Positions 16,960-26,277 of a DNA stretch of 64,000 nt are shown here, piece by piece. Where the stretch lies: positions 237,877-301,876 of the forward strand of contig QXCQ01000091.1 in the NCBI GenBank assembly GCA_003576535.1, in the 5' to 3' direction. The notes beneath the pieces were generated by a model, which saw nothing but the letters and a program-made list of their open reading frames with translations, was not told where the DNA came from and did not search any database. Position numbers and translations under genes: made by a program. The number at the start of each line of letters is the position of its first letter. The first letter of the stretch is position 1. This DNA is from Nakamurella silvestris (GTDB taxonomy: Bacteria > Actinomycetota > Actinomycetes > Mycobacteriales > Nakamurellaceae).

Positions 16960-17588
16960 TGGCCGTCGACCCCGCCCCGCCGATCCAGTCCGCGGATGCC
17001 CGCCGATTGGTGCTGTCCCGTCGCATCCGGTGGTTCGTCGCCGCGACCATCACCTACAACGTGGTGGAGGCCGTGGTGGCGATCACGGCCGGCACCGTCG
17101 CCTCCTCGGGCGCGCTGGTCGGGTTCGGACTCGACTCCGTCATCGAGGTGAGCTCGGCCGCGGCGATCGCCTGGCAGTTCGCCGGCGGGGATCCCGAGGC
17201 ACGGGAGAAGCGGGCACTGCGGATCGTCGCCTGGTCCTTCTTCGCCCTGGCCGCCTATGTCGGTGTCGACGCCGTGCTGACCCTGTTCGGCGGCAGTGAC
17301 GCCCGGCATTCCACGGTCGGGATCGTACTGGCCGCAGCGAGTCTGCTGATCATGCCGTTCCTGTCCCACGGCCAGCGGAAGGCCGGCCGCGAGCTGGGAT
17401 CCCGCTCCGCCGTGGCCGACTCGCGCCAGACCCTGCTGTGCACCTATCTGTCCGCGGTGCTCCTCGTCGGCCTGGTGCTGAACTCGCTGTTCGGCTGGTC
17501 CTGGGCCGACCCGATCGCAGCGCTCGTCATCGCGGTGGTCGCCGCGAAGGAGGGACGGGACGCCTGGAAGGGCGACGGCTGCTGCTGA
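16959..17588 (+). CDS. Cation transporter of the CDF-like type, partner of the ArsR regulator
   Basis: A 209 aa inner-membrane protein with about six hydrophobic segments. The motif ASSGALVGFGLDSVIEV at about 48-64 resembles the metal-site helix of cation-diffusion-facilitator proteins, in which the Asp is a ligand. It is shorter than classical CDF proteins and lacks their cytoplasmic C-terminal domain. It ends with GDGCC, echoing the CC end of the regulator. The overlap with the regulator gene implies coupled translation; export of Cd, Pb or Zn is inferred from that pairing. Confidence 0.8.
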   Translation: MAVDPAPPIQSADARRLVLSRRIRWFVAATITYNVVEAVVAITAGTVASSGALVGFGLDSVIEVSSAAAIAWQFAGGDPEAREKRALRIVAWSFFALAAYVGVDAVLTLFGGSDARHSTVGIVLAAASLLIMPFLSHGQRKAGRELGSRSAVADSRQTLLCTYLSAVLLVGLVLNSLFGWSWADPIAALVIAVVAAKEGRDAWKGDGCC

Positions 17589-17596
17589 AAACACGT

Positions 17597-17666
17597 GTTC
17601 CCGCGCACCGTTCCGGGATCGGCGCACCCTGCAGGGTGCGCGGATCCCGGAAAGGTGCGCGGGAAC
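17597..17666. repeat. 70-bp palindromic element, copy 3
   Basis: The outer arms match copy 2; the centre GCGCACCCTGCAGGGTGCGC is a perfect 20-bp palindrome. It fills the gap between two convergent genes (stops at 17588 and 17680) and can fold for both strands. An A8 run follows on the + strand. Confidence 0.9.
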
Positions 17667-17679
17667 AGGGAAAAAAAAC

Positions 17680-18921
17680 TCAGCCCAGGAAACGCTGATC
17701 CGACGGCAGGGGCGCGGACTCCCGCGGGCCGAGCCACCAGGTGCCGAACGCCCCACGGCGGGGAAGCGTGCTGCCGGCACCGGATCCACGCTGCAGCCAC
17801 CAGGCCCGCACCGCGTAACCGGAGAGGCGGTAGAGGATCTCGGCGTGCGCGGCCTCGCCGGTGTACACCTTCTCGGAGTTCTCCGGACGGAACAGCAGAT
17901 CGCTGGTCGTCGCTCCAGCAGCGGCCGATGACCCGACGGTGGCGAACTGCAGCACCTTGTCCTTGTCCCGCTCGACGTAGCGGCCCACCCGTTCGACGGC
18001 CTCGGGTGAGGCCGGGTCGTAGACGACCAGACCAGAACCCTCATGGCCCTTGCGGATCCGACGCCACGGTGCGGCGATGTCGAAGAACAGCACCAGCAGC
18101 ACGACGTCCTCCATGAACGAGACGTTCATCATCAGGAAGATCGAGATGTGGAACAGGGCGAAGGCGATGATGAAGGTGATCTTGATCCAGCCGGGACGCA
18201 TGAAGAGCAGCAGCAGCGCCGCGACCTCCAGGATGGTGCCGCCGAGGAAGAGCAGATCCAGTGGTACGGCCCAGAAGTCGCCCAGGAACCAGGTACCGAT
18301 GTCGAAGCCGAACGGGTTCGGACGCAGGTTCCGGTTCTCGACCCAGTTCTGCAAGGTGCCGTGCATGAACACACCGGGCGCACCGATGAAGAACCGGGCG
18401 ATGCCGACGAAGACGTACTGCAGGATCACCACGAAACACAGGACCAGGAGCGAGGCCCGGTAGACACCCTCCCGGCGGGCCGGGACGGGCCTGCGGTGGG
18501 CGGCGAAGGCATCCCAGGCCGGCAGCAGCGGCAGCAGGGCCGTGGTGTAGACCAAGGTCATCTCACGGTGGTCCCAGTGGCCGCCGAAGCCCTTCTTCAC
18601 CTGGAGGTAGAACAGGATGAGCGCCGCGGCGAAACAGGCGGCGACCCGGGCGTGCCGCCAGCCGATCATCGCCCAGGCCAGGAACCCGATGACCACGATC
18701 TTGAGCATCAGCAGGCCGGTCGGGGTGACGACCGCCCCCCAGACCGTGTCCGGTACCAGGTGGAAGATGCCGTACGTGCGGAAGAGTTCGATCGGCAGGT
18801 TGGTCAGCGACTGGATGGGATCGAAGAAGACGAAAACGATCCAGGTGCCCAGCAGCAGGATCCGGGCAGCCGCCAGGGACTGCCGGGTGACACCCTCGTG
18901 CAGGGTGATCCGGGTGAACAT
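17680..18921 (-). CDS. Multi-pass membrane protein, HTTM-like (vitamin K-dependent carboxylase-related fold)
   Basis: A 413 aa protein with about seven to eight hydrophobic helices in the first 290 residues. The pattern with FYLQVKKGFGGHWDHREMTLVYT and repeated GxxxLMMNVSF-like helices resembles HTTM-domain proteins, the family containing vitamin K-dependent gamma-carboxylase; the match is by eye. The last 120 residues are soluble. It starts inside the stop codon of the upstream gene (ATGA overlap), so the two are co-translated. Substrate and role are unknown. Confidence 0.7.
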   Translation of the reverse strand: MFTRITLHEGVTRQSLAAARILLLGTWIVFVFFDPIQSLTNLPIELFRTYGIFHLVPDTVWGAVVTPTGLLMLKIVVIGFLAWAMIGWRHARVAACFAAALILFYLQVKKGFGGHWDHREMTLVYTTALLPLLPAWDAFAAHRRPVPARREGVYRASLLVLCFVVILQYVFVGIARFFIGAPGVFMHGTLQNWVENRNLRPNPFGFDIGTWFLGDFWAVPLDLLFLGGTILEVAALLLLFMRPGWIKITFIIAFALFHISIFLMMNVSFMEDVVLLVLFFDIAAPWRRIRKGHEGSGLVVYDPASPEAVERVGRYVERDKDKVLQFATVGSSAAAGATTSDLLFRPENSEKVYTGEAAHAEILYRLSGYAVRAWWLQRGSGAGSTLPRRGAFGTWWLGPRESAPLPSDQRFLG

Positions 18922-19523
18922 CAGCCCACCGCCAATTCGTCAACAGACCAGGACATCAGCAGGCTCTCATCGGGATTCGGGTAGTGACCGGTCACCTCGT
19001 AGAACCGGATCTCCTTCAACTGGGGCTCGGAATCCTTGGCCGCCTTGGCCAGACCCGTCGCCCACAACTTCAATTCGTCGGCGGCCTTCTGATGGTCGGC
19101 GCTTCCCTCCGGTTCCTGGGCCCAGTTCAGCAGGACCCGCATCCGGGTGGACATCGCGGGGAGCCCGATGGTGGAGAACTCGGCAGTGAGGTTGAGCTCC
19201 CGCTGTTCTCCGTCGGTGTAGACACCCTGCCAGGAATAGGTCTCCTCGACCGACTCCTTCAGCTGCACCTGGTACATCGCGAAACGGGTCAACGGAATCG
19301 GTGACCATTGATTGGGGTAGTCGTACTGCCACCGGTCGACCATCTGAACAGCGCCCCACGCCCCGAGAAAGATCAGCACGGTTGCCAGTGCCCGTGTTCC
19401 CAGTGAGTAGAACTTCTGTCGCAGATCGGTTCGGAAAAGCAGATAGGCCACAATTGCCAGAAGTGCCAGACATTCAAGTCCCGCGCGGAGGATGAGTCCT
19501 GCGCTGACCTCGGTTCCGTTCAT
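18921..19523 (-). CDS. Membrane-anchored protein coupled to the HTTM-like protein (unknown function)
   Basis: A 200 aa protein not recognised as a named family. The ATG has GAGGATC 6 bases upstream, preferred over an open-frame extension of 42 codons. Two hydrophobic segments lie at about 8-27 and 40-58; the rest is a soluble domain of about 140 residues with many Trp, Tyr and charged residues (YQVQLKESVEETYSWQGVY). The 4-base overlap with the HTTM-like gene suggests the two products act together in the membrane. Confidence 0.7.
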   Translation of the reverse strand: MNGTEVSAGLILRAGLECLALLAIVAYLLFRTDLRQKFYSLGTRALATVLIFLGAWGAVQMVDRWQYDYPNQWSPIPLTRFAMYQVQLKESVEETYSWQGVYTDGEQRELNLTAEFSTIGLPAMSTRMRVLLNWAQEPEGSADHQKAADELKLWATGLAKAAKDSEPQLKEIRFYEVTGHYPNPDESLLMSWSVDELAVG

Positions 19524-19695
19524 CCGGTGATCCTCGCATCCCGCAGGTGCGAGATTCCACCTGCTCGTGGTGTGTCGCGAACCCCGACCGGGTCGCCGGA
19601 CCGGATGATCTCCGGCCCGTATGCATGACGACTCATACCCCTCCTCCACGACCGCCCTGCCGGGGCGGTGTGCCCCCCGTTCCGTACCAGCGACA

Positions 19696-21939
19696 TCACT
19701 TGTCGGTCGCCGACAATTCCTTCTGCAAGGCCTGCTCCAGGAACGGGGTCAGGGTCCTGGACCAGGTCCCGGTGATGTGATGCTCGTCCCGGTAGACGAT
19801 CACCCCGCCGATGACCGTACGACAGAAATCGGTCGAACAGTAGAAATCGGTCATGTCGTAGACGCTGACCCCCTTGAGCTGCTCGGCGGCCAGCTGCTGG
19901 GTGTCCGGGTTCCCGAGCCCCTCCGCCCGGCTCACACCGCACCGGGCGATGTCCTTCGGGCTGGTCCGCTCCACACACTTCATGTAGTCCAGGGGCATCA
20001 CCGGGTTGTCGACGATGACCATGATCGGTGTGCCCGCGTCCAGCACCGGCTTCCACGCCTTGACGTACCCGGCCACCTCGACATCCTTCTCCGTCTGGCC
20101 CGCCTCCAGCTGCACCAGGTCGGTGCGGGCGGCGTTGACGACGATGAGGTCGTACTTGGGCCCCTTCGGGTCCTCCAGGAGCTTTTGGATGGTGTCCCGA
20201 TAGGAGGCGCACAGGCTCGGCCAGTTCTTCGGCACATCCAGTCGGACCACCGGGGCGGCCGTCCACGGACAGGCCTGCTTGAGGTAGAGGTCCACACTCC
20301 AGTTCTGCCGCTTGAGGAGTTTCTCCAGGGCGGGACGGAACATCGCCGCGTGGGAATCACCGACCAGGGCGATCCGTTTCACCGGTTTGTCCGTCGTCCC
20401 GGGGAGGGTGCACACGTCGAGTTTGGCCGACCCACCGCCGGTGTAGCAGTTGTAGGAGTTGCCGCCGGCATCGGTCAACGCCGCTACCGGGGACGGGACG
20501 ATCTTGCCGTCGAGGTCGGGGTTGATGCACGGCTGGTTCGCCGGATCGCTGGCCGCGGCACCGAAACAGGGGGTGTTGGCCTTCGCCAACGCCACCGCGT
20601 CCTTGTTGCCCTGGACGGCCAGGTCCTCGGCCCGGGTCGTGCCCAGGCTGCTCACCACGGTCACGATCGCCATGCCGGCAGCTGCGGCGACCAGCACCCA
20701 GCGCGGTTTGACCGTGGCGACGCGCCCCCGCCGGACCGGGTCCTCGACGAAGATCTTCGTCAGCCAGGCGACCACGAGGGTGGCGACGATGATGGCCGAC
20801 TTCCATCCCTTGCCCAGCTCGTGGCCGAGCACGTACGGCAGGATCACGATCATCGGCCAGTGCCACAGGTACACCGAGTAGGAGATGTCGCCCAGGAACT
20901 GGATCGGCTTGCGGTCGCCGATGATGCCCGGGGACCACACCCGGCCCGCCGTGCCCGCCCACAGCACGGCCAACGTACCCGCCACGGGAAGCAGGGCGGT
21001 GTAGCCGGGGAACGGGGTCTGGTCGGTGTAGAGAAAACCGGTGACCACGATCGCGGCCAGGCCGAGCCAGGCCACCACCGATCGGACCGCCGGGAGGTTC
21101 TTCGCCGGTGCGGGCCAGAACACCGCGACCAGGCCGCCCGCGGCGAACTCCCAGACCCGGGTGGGGGTCACGAAGTAGGCCGAGGCCTGGTTGCTGATGG
21201 TCCAGGTGATCGACAGCACGAAACTGGCCAGGGCGACCAGGCTGAGGGTCGCCCCGACCCAGAGATGACGGTTCCGCCCGAACTTACGGGCGGCGAAGAC
21301 CGCTGCGAGCATCAGCAGCGGCCACACCAGGTAGAACTGCTCCTCCAGGGACAGGGACCAGAAGTGCTGGGCCGGCGAGGGCTCGTTGTTCGCCGCGAGG
21401 TAGTCCACCGCGTCGATGGACAGCACCCAGTTCTGCACGTACAGGGCCGAGGCCCCGATCTCCCGGAAGTACTGGGGCCACTGGCTGGTGGGAACCCAGA
21501 ACCAGGTCGCGGCCGCCGTCACAGCCAGCACCAGCAGGCTCGCGGGCAGCAGCCGGCGGGCCCGCCTGGCCCAGAACCTCGGCAGGGAGATCTTCCCGGT
21601 CCGATCGGCCTCACGCAGCAGGTGCGCGGTGATCAGGAACCCGGAGATGACGAAGAAGACATCGACACCGACGTAGCCGCCGCTCAGTCGCTGCGGCCAC
21701 AGGTGGAAGAGGACGACGAGACCGACCGCCAGGGCACGCAGGGCCTGGATGTCCAGGCGGACCTCCGACCGCGGTCGACCGGTGACCACCGGCGCGGGTC
21801 CGGTGGAGTCGGGACCGTCGGCCTGCACGGCCGGCTCGGCGATGTCGACGGAGCCCGCGTGGGTGCCGGCGGTGCCGTCGTGCGCTGAGAACGTGCCGGT
21901 GGCGTTGTCGCCGTCCCGTTCCGAGGGTGTCGAATTCAC
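19696..21939 (-). CDS. Acyltransferase-3 / SGNH-hydrolase envelope protein
   Basis: OafA-type protein of 747 aa that O-acylates a surface polysaccharide or lipid. After a disordered stretch of about 55 residues comes RLDIQALRALAVGLVVLFH (61-79, with the conserved His79) and GGYVGVDVFFVISGFLI, then about ten membrane helices to residue 415. The C-terminal half is an extracytoplasmic SGNH domain: Ser529 in VGDSHAAMF and a D-x-x-H-like YRDEHH near the end. I prefer the GTG at 21939 because TACACT ends 6 bases before it, as in leaderless genes; the frame is open to an ATG at 22077. Confidence 0.88.
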   Translation of the reverse strand: MNSTPSERDGDNATGTFSAHDGTAGTHAGSVDIAEPAVQADGPDSTGPAPVVTGRPRSEVRLDIQALRALAVGLVVLFHLWPQRLSGGYVGVDVFFVISGFLITAHLLREADRTGKISLPRFWARRARRLLPASLLVLAVTAAATWFWVPTSQWPQYFREIGASALYVQNWVLSIDAVDYLAANNEPSPAQHFWSLSLEEQFYLVWPLLMLAAVFAARKFGRNRHLWVGATLSLVALASFVLSITWTISNQASAYFVTPTRVWEFAAGGLVAVFWPAPAKNLPAVRSVVAWLGLAAIVVTGFLYTDQTPFPGYTALLPVAGTLAVLWAGTAGRVWSPGIIGDRKPIQFLGDISYSVYLWHWPMIVILPYVLGHELGKGWKSAIIVATLVVAWLTKIFVEDPVRRGRVATVKPRWVLVAAAAGMAIVTVVSSLGTTRAEDLAVQGNKDAVALAKANTPCFGAAASDPANQPCINPDLDGKIVPSPVAALTDAGGNSYNCYTGGGSAKLDVCTLPGTTDKPVKRIALVGDSHAAMFRPALEKLLKRQNWSVDLYLKQACPWTAAPVVRLDVPKNWPSLCASYRDTIQKLLEDPKGPKYDLIVVNAARTDLVQLEAGQTEKDVEVAGYVKAWKPVLDAGTPIMVIVDNPVMPLDYMKCVERTSPKDIARCGVSRAEGLGNPDTQQLAAEQLKGVSVYDMTDFYCSTDFCRTVIGGVIVYRDEHHITGTWSRTLTPFLEQALQKELSATDK

Positions 21940-22222
21940 TGGCTCAGTGTAGGTATCCGGACCGCCTCCACCGACCAGATTCGCCGTCCAGGTGCGCGGC
22001 GAGCTGCCTGGTGGGAGCGGGCGTGACGGCTTCCGGCGGGGATTCGACCGACCATCCGGCGAGGCGGTCGCGGGCATCCGACCTGTTCTTCACGCGGATC
22101 CCACACGGCCCACGTGAGCCGTTTCACACCGCAGATCAGTGGGTCACACGACACGGACCCCACATCCGGGCGGAGCGGGAAGCCCGTCAGCCCCGTGCAC
22201 GGACACGCCCGGAAACGGTGAC
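21940..22222. other. Gap upstream of the acyltransferase gene
   Basis: About 280 bases between the acyltransferase start and the ilvC terminator. Apart from the TACACT -10 element at the gene edge (minus strand), I see no gene, repeat or structured RNA. Confidence 0.5.
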
Positions 22223-22262
22223 GGCCCTGCCGCACACCCGATGAGCGGGGTGCGGCAGGGCC
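22223..22262 (-). terminator. Terminator of ilvC
   Basis: A 13-bp perfect stem (22223-22235 with 22250-22262) continues inward with CCCG/CGGG after one bulged base. It lies 25 bases after the ilvC stop. The tail is only mildly U-rich. Confidence 0.75.
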
Positions 22263-22287
22263 ATCATCGGTACTGCCGAAGAGCCGA

Positions 22288-23322
<1,035 letters not shown>

Positions 23323-23424
23323 TTAGGTCCTTTCGAATGGCCGAACAGGGTGAAAATCTCGATGGAACGAAGTACTGCGAACACTGTGTAACGGGTCCTG
23401 CGAGGCCCGGGTCGGGCCCGCGGA

Positions 23425-23949
23425 TCACGCCGGGACGGAATCCGTCCGGCTGGTGGGAGAGGTGATCGACCGAGGTCCTCGGCCGAGTGCCACCATCCCG
23501 GACTGCACGGTCTCCCGTACCCCGAACGGCTCGAGGAGCTTGGTGAGCGCCTCCAGCTTGGAGGATGTTCCGCTGGCCTCGATCGTCATCGAATCCGCTG
23601 TCACATCAACGATGTGGGCGCGGAACATGTCGACGACGGTGACCACCTGGGAGCGGACCGACGCATCGGCGCGGAGCTTGATCAGGATGAGTTCACGCTG
23701 GACGGATGAGTCCTGCGACAACTCGACGATCTTGAGCACGTTGATCAGCTTGTTGAGCTGCTTGGTGACCTGCTCGAGCGGAAGTTGTTCGACCTCGACC
23801 ACGATCGTCATCCGGGAGACTTCCGGATTCTCGGTCGGGCCGACGGCGAGGGAATGGATGTTGAAGTCACGACGGGAGAACAGTGACGACACCCGGGCGA
23901 GGACACCCGGGCGGTTCTCCACCAGGACGGACAGGGTATGGCGGCTCAT
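23425..23949 (-). CDS. ilvN: Acetolactate synthase, regulatory small subunit
   Basis: A 174 aa regulatory subunit that gives IlvB its sensitivity to valine. An ACT domain fills residues 4-75 (TLSVLVENRPGVLARVSSLF) and a second regulatory domain follows. It starts 15 bases after the ilvB stop, typical for equal expression of the two subunits. The sequence is of normal length with no sign of damage. Confidence 0.97.
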   Translation of the reverse strand: MSRHTLSVLVENRPGVLARVSSLFSRRDFNIHSLAVGPTENPEVSRMTIVVEVEQLPLEQVTKQLNKLINVLKIVELSQDSSVQRELILIKLRADASVRSQVVTVVDMFRAHIVDVTADSMTIEASGTSSKLEALTKLLEPFGVRETVQSGMVALGRGPRSITSPTSRTDSVPA

Positions 23950-23964
23950 CTGTGGTTCGCCCCT

Positions 23965-25863
23965 TTATTCTTCGTCGAACAGCGGGCGGATGCCGCGAGC
24001 GGCCTGGATGTGGTCGTTACCGGCACCGGCGGCGACCATCGGCCACACCTGGGCGTCCTTGCCGACCGTGAAGTCGATGACGACCGGGCGGTCGTTGATC
24101 GCCATCGCCTCGTGGATCACCCGGTCGACGTCCTCCTTGGACTCCGCGCGCAGACCGACACAGCCCATGGCCTCGGCCAGCAGCTTGAAGTCCGGGATGC
24201 GGTACTTGTGCGTCCCGAGCTCGGTGTTCGAGTAGCGCTCGCCGTAGAACAGCGTCTGCCACTGCCGCACCATGCCGAGGTTGCCGTTGTTGATGATGGC
24301 GACCTTGATCGGGATGCCCTCGATGGCGCAGGTGGCCAGCTCCTGGTTGGTCATCTGGAAGCAGCCGTCGCCGTCGATGGCCCACACCGTGGTGTCCGGC
24401 ATGCCGGTCTTGGCACCCATGGCCGCCGGAACGGCGTACCCCATGGTGCCGAGCCCGCCGGAATTCAGCCAGGTGTAAGGGTTCTCGTAGGAGATGAACT
24501 GCGCCGCCCACATCTGGTGCTGCCCGACGCCGGCGCAGTAGATCGACTCCGGTCCGGCGATCTTGCCGAGCCGCTCGATGACGTACTGCGGCGACACCGT
24601 GCCGTCGAAGGGCTCGTCGTAGCCCAGAGGGAAGGTGGTGCGCAGGTTCTCGAGCTCGGCCCACCAGGCCGTCATGTCCGCGACGACGCCCTCGGAGTGC
24701 TCGGCCTTGATCGCATTGATCAGGTCGACGATGACGTCCTTGGCATCTCCCACGATCGGCACGTCCGCCAACCGGTTCTTGGAGATCTCCGCCGGGTCGA
24801 TGTCGGCGTGGATCACGGCCGCCCCCGGAGCGAAGGAGGACAGCTGCCCGGTGACCCGGTCGTCGAAACGGGCGCCGAGGGCGATGATCAGATCCGCGCG
24901 CTGCAGACCGGCCACGGCGGCGACGGACCCGTGCATCCCGGGCATCCCCAGGTGCTGGACGTGGGAATCGGGGAAGGCGCCCCGTGCCATCAGGGTGGTC
25001 ACCACCGGGATCCCGGTGAGCTCGGCCAGCTCCTTCAACTCGTTGGTGGCGTGTGCCTTCAGGACACCGCCACCCACGTAGAGCACCGGCCGGCGCGAGG
25101 CGGCGATGCGCTTGGCCGCCGCCGAGATCTGACCGGCATGCGGTTTGACCATCGGCCGGTAGCCGGGCAGGGAGATGTCCGGCGGCCAGGAGAAGGTCGT
25201 CTCGGCCTGCAGGATGTCCTTCGGGATGTCGACCAGCACCGGACCCGGACGTCCGGTCGAGGCGATGTAGAAGGCCTGGGCCAGGATCCGCGGGATCTCG
25301 GCCCCGTCGGTGACCAGGAAGCTGTGTTTGGTGATCGGCATGGTGATGCCGACGATGTCCGCCTCCTGGAAGGCGTCGGTACCGATCAGCGGCTTGCCGA
25401 CCTGACCGGTGATGGCGACGATCGGCACCGAGTCCATGTGCGCGTCGGCCAACGGGGTGACCAGGTTGGTGGCACCCGGACCCGAGGTGGCCATGCACAC
25501 ACCCACCCGGCCGGTCGCCTGGGCGTACCCGGTCGCCGCATGTCCGGCGCCTTGTTCGTGCCGGACCAGGATGTGACGGACCTTGACCGAATCCAGCAGT
25601 GGGTCGTAGACCGGGAGGATCGCGCCGCCCGGGATTCCGAATACGACGTCGACGCCGATCTCCTCGAGCGATCGAACGACCGAGGAGGCCCCGGTCATCT
25701 GCTCGGTCACGATTGTTCTGTCCGCGTTCTTCTCCGCCGCATTCTTCTCGGCCGCGGCCCGGTCGGCAGCGGCGCGTTCAGCGGCGGCCTTTTCCGAACT
25801 CGCAGCTCGCGCGGCGACAGCGGACGCGGTCGGAACGACCGGCGCTGGTCGACTCTGCGTCAT
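23965..25863 (-). CDS. ilvB: Acetolactate synthase, catalytic large subunit
   Basis: Thiamine-diphosphate enzyme that joins two pyruvates, or pyruvate and 2-ketobutyrate, at the entry to branched-chain amino acid synthesis. The ATG at 25863 has GGAGAAGG 5 bases upstream, so an open extension of 54 codons is leader RNA. Residues 16-48 are a charged Ala/Lys/Glu repeat not needed for the fold. The catalytic Glu103 lies in [10 protein letters not shown], and the ThDP motif [12 protein letters not shown] is near 505. The 632 aa protein is controlled by the upstream attenuator. Confidence 0.97.
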   Translation of the reverse strand: MTQSRPAPVVPTASAVAARAASSEKAAAERAAADRAAAEKNAAEKNADRTIVTEQMTGASSVVRSLEEIGVDVVFGIPGGAILPVYDPLLDSVKVRHILVRHEQGAGHAATGYAQATGRVGVCMATSGPGATNLVTPLADAHMDSVPIVAITGQVGKPLIGTDAFQEADIVGITMPITKHSFLVTDGAEIPRILAQAFYIASTGRPGPVLVDIPKDILQAETTFSWPPDISLPGYRPMVKPHAGQISAAAKRIAASRRPVLYVGGGVLKAHATNELKELAELTGIPVVTTLMARGAFPDSHVQHLGMPGMHGSVAAVAGLQRADLIIALGARFDDRVTGQLSSFAPGAAVIHADIDPAEISKNRLADVPIVGDAKDVIVDLINAIKAEHSEGVVADMTAWWAELENLRTTFPLGYDEPFDGTVSPQYVIERLGKIAGPESIYCAGVGQHQMWAAQFISYENPYTWLNSGGLGTMGYAVPAAMGAKTGMPDTTVWAIDGDGCFQMTNQELATCAIEGIPIKVAIINNGNLGMVRQWQTLFYGERYSNTELGTHKYRIPDFKLLAEAMGCVGLRAESKEDVDRVIHEAMAINDRPVVIDFTVGKDAQVWPMVAAGAGNDHIQAARGIRPLFDEE

Positions 25864-25990
25864 GTGAACCTTCTCCATCATGTGACGACCCGACGTTCGG
25901 TGGGACCGGAACGGGCGGGCCTTCGTGGGAAAAACCTTGAGGCTCTTGGACTGTTCCCGCGGGGTAGACCGAGGGGACAATTCCGGGCAA

Positions 25991-26031
25991 TAAAAAACCC
26001 CTCGCCACCTGACTGAGGTGACCAAGGGGTT
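25991..26031 (-). terminator. Attenuator terminator in the ilvB leader
   Basis: On the minus strand AACCCCT (from 26031-26025) pairs with AGGGGTT (26002-25996) around an inner CACCT/AGGTG stem, and is followed at once by TTTTTTATT-like sequence. It lies 127 bases upstream of ilvB and just after the leader peptide, so it is a conditional, not final, terminator. Confidence 0.9.
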
Positions 26032-26036
26032 GCACG

Positions 26037-26062
26037 CCGACGCGGTGGTTCCGCGATGGCGT
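26037..26062 (-). promoter_or_regulatory. Candidate competing hairpin of the ilv attenuator
   Basis: Immediately after the leader-peptide stop the minus strand reads GCACGCC ... GGCGTGC with an inner CGCGG/CCGCG stem. The same GCACGC can pair instead with GCGTGC at the 5' end of the leader RNA (about 26095-26090). These alternatives fit the switching segments of an attenuator, though I could not define a full antiterminator by eye. Positions are approximate. Confidence 0.5.
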
Positions 26063-26063
26063 G

Positions 26064-26093
26064 CTAGACGATTACGAGAAGCGGGTTGCGCAC
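26064..26093 (-). CDS. ilv leader peptide MRNPLLVIV
   Basis: A nine-codon ORF starting with GTG and ending TAG. It encodes Leu-Leu-Val-Ile-Val in a row, the three end products of the pathway it precedes. The GTG begins 8 bases after the -10 element, so the leader RNA is probably translated without a Shine-Dalgarno sequence. When charged tRNA-Leu, -Val or -Ile is scarce, ribosomes should stall here and alter folding before the terminator at 25991-26031. This is the classical attenuation design; the mechanism here is inferred from layout. Confidence 0.88.
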   Translation of the reverse strand: MRNPLLVIV

Positions 26094-26100
26094 GCTTGCC

Positions 26101-26129
26101 ACTCTAGGGGTACTCCGCTGTGCTGTCAA
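26101..26129 (-). promoter_or_regulatory. Consensus promoter of ilvBN(C)
   Basis: TTGACA (26124-26129) and TAGAGT (26101-26106) are separated by 17 bases on the minus strand. Transcription should begin at about 26094-26093, at the GTG of the leader peptide. This is the closest match to a consensus sigma-70-type promoter seen in the window. Confidence 0.85.
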
Positions 26130-26157
26130 AAACCCCTCCGCCCGCGTGGCGCGCGGG
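26126..26157 (-). terminator. Hairpin with U-tract overlapping the ilvB -35 box
   Basis: CCCGCG (26141-26146) pairs with CGCGGG (26152-26157); on the minus strand it is followed by CGGAGGGG and TTTTT, whose last two T bases are the start of the TTGACA box. It would end transcription from the DUF2510 gene just before the ilv promoter. Confidence 0.6.
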
Positions 26158-26166
26158 CCGTCGTCG

Positions 26167-26191
26167 GCCCGACCGCAGCCTGCGGTCGGGC
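26167..26191 (-). terminator. Perfect 11-bp hairpin after the DUF2510 gene
   Basis: Arms GCCCGACCGCA and TGCGGTCGGGC with a 3-base loop, about 87 bases after the stop at 26278 on the minus strand. It probably works together with the adjacent hairpin at 26126-26157. Confidence 0.6.
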
Positions 26192-26277
26192 ACGATCGGT
26201 GCCGGGGCGCAGCCAAGACCCGCCCCTGCTGTCCGTGCCAGGGACCATCACGCCGCGCCGCCGAAGGCGGGGACGGG

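Noticed and set aside
25991-26129. T-box riboswitch before ilvB
   Set aside because: No T-box consensus (AGGGTGGNACCGCG) or specifier-loop architecture is present. The short Leu/Val/Ile leader ORF explains the terminator better.
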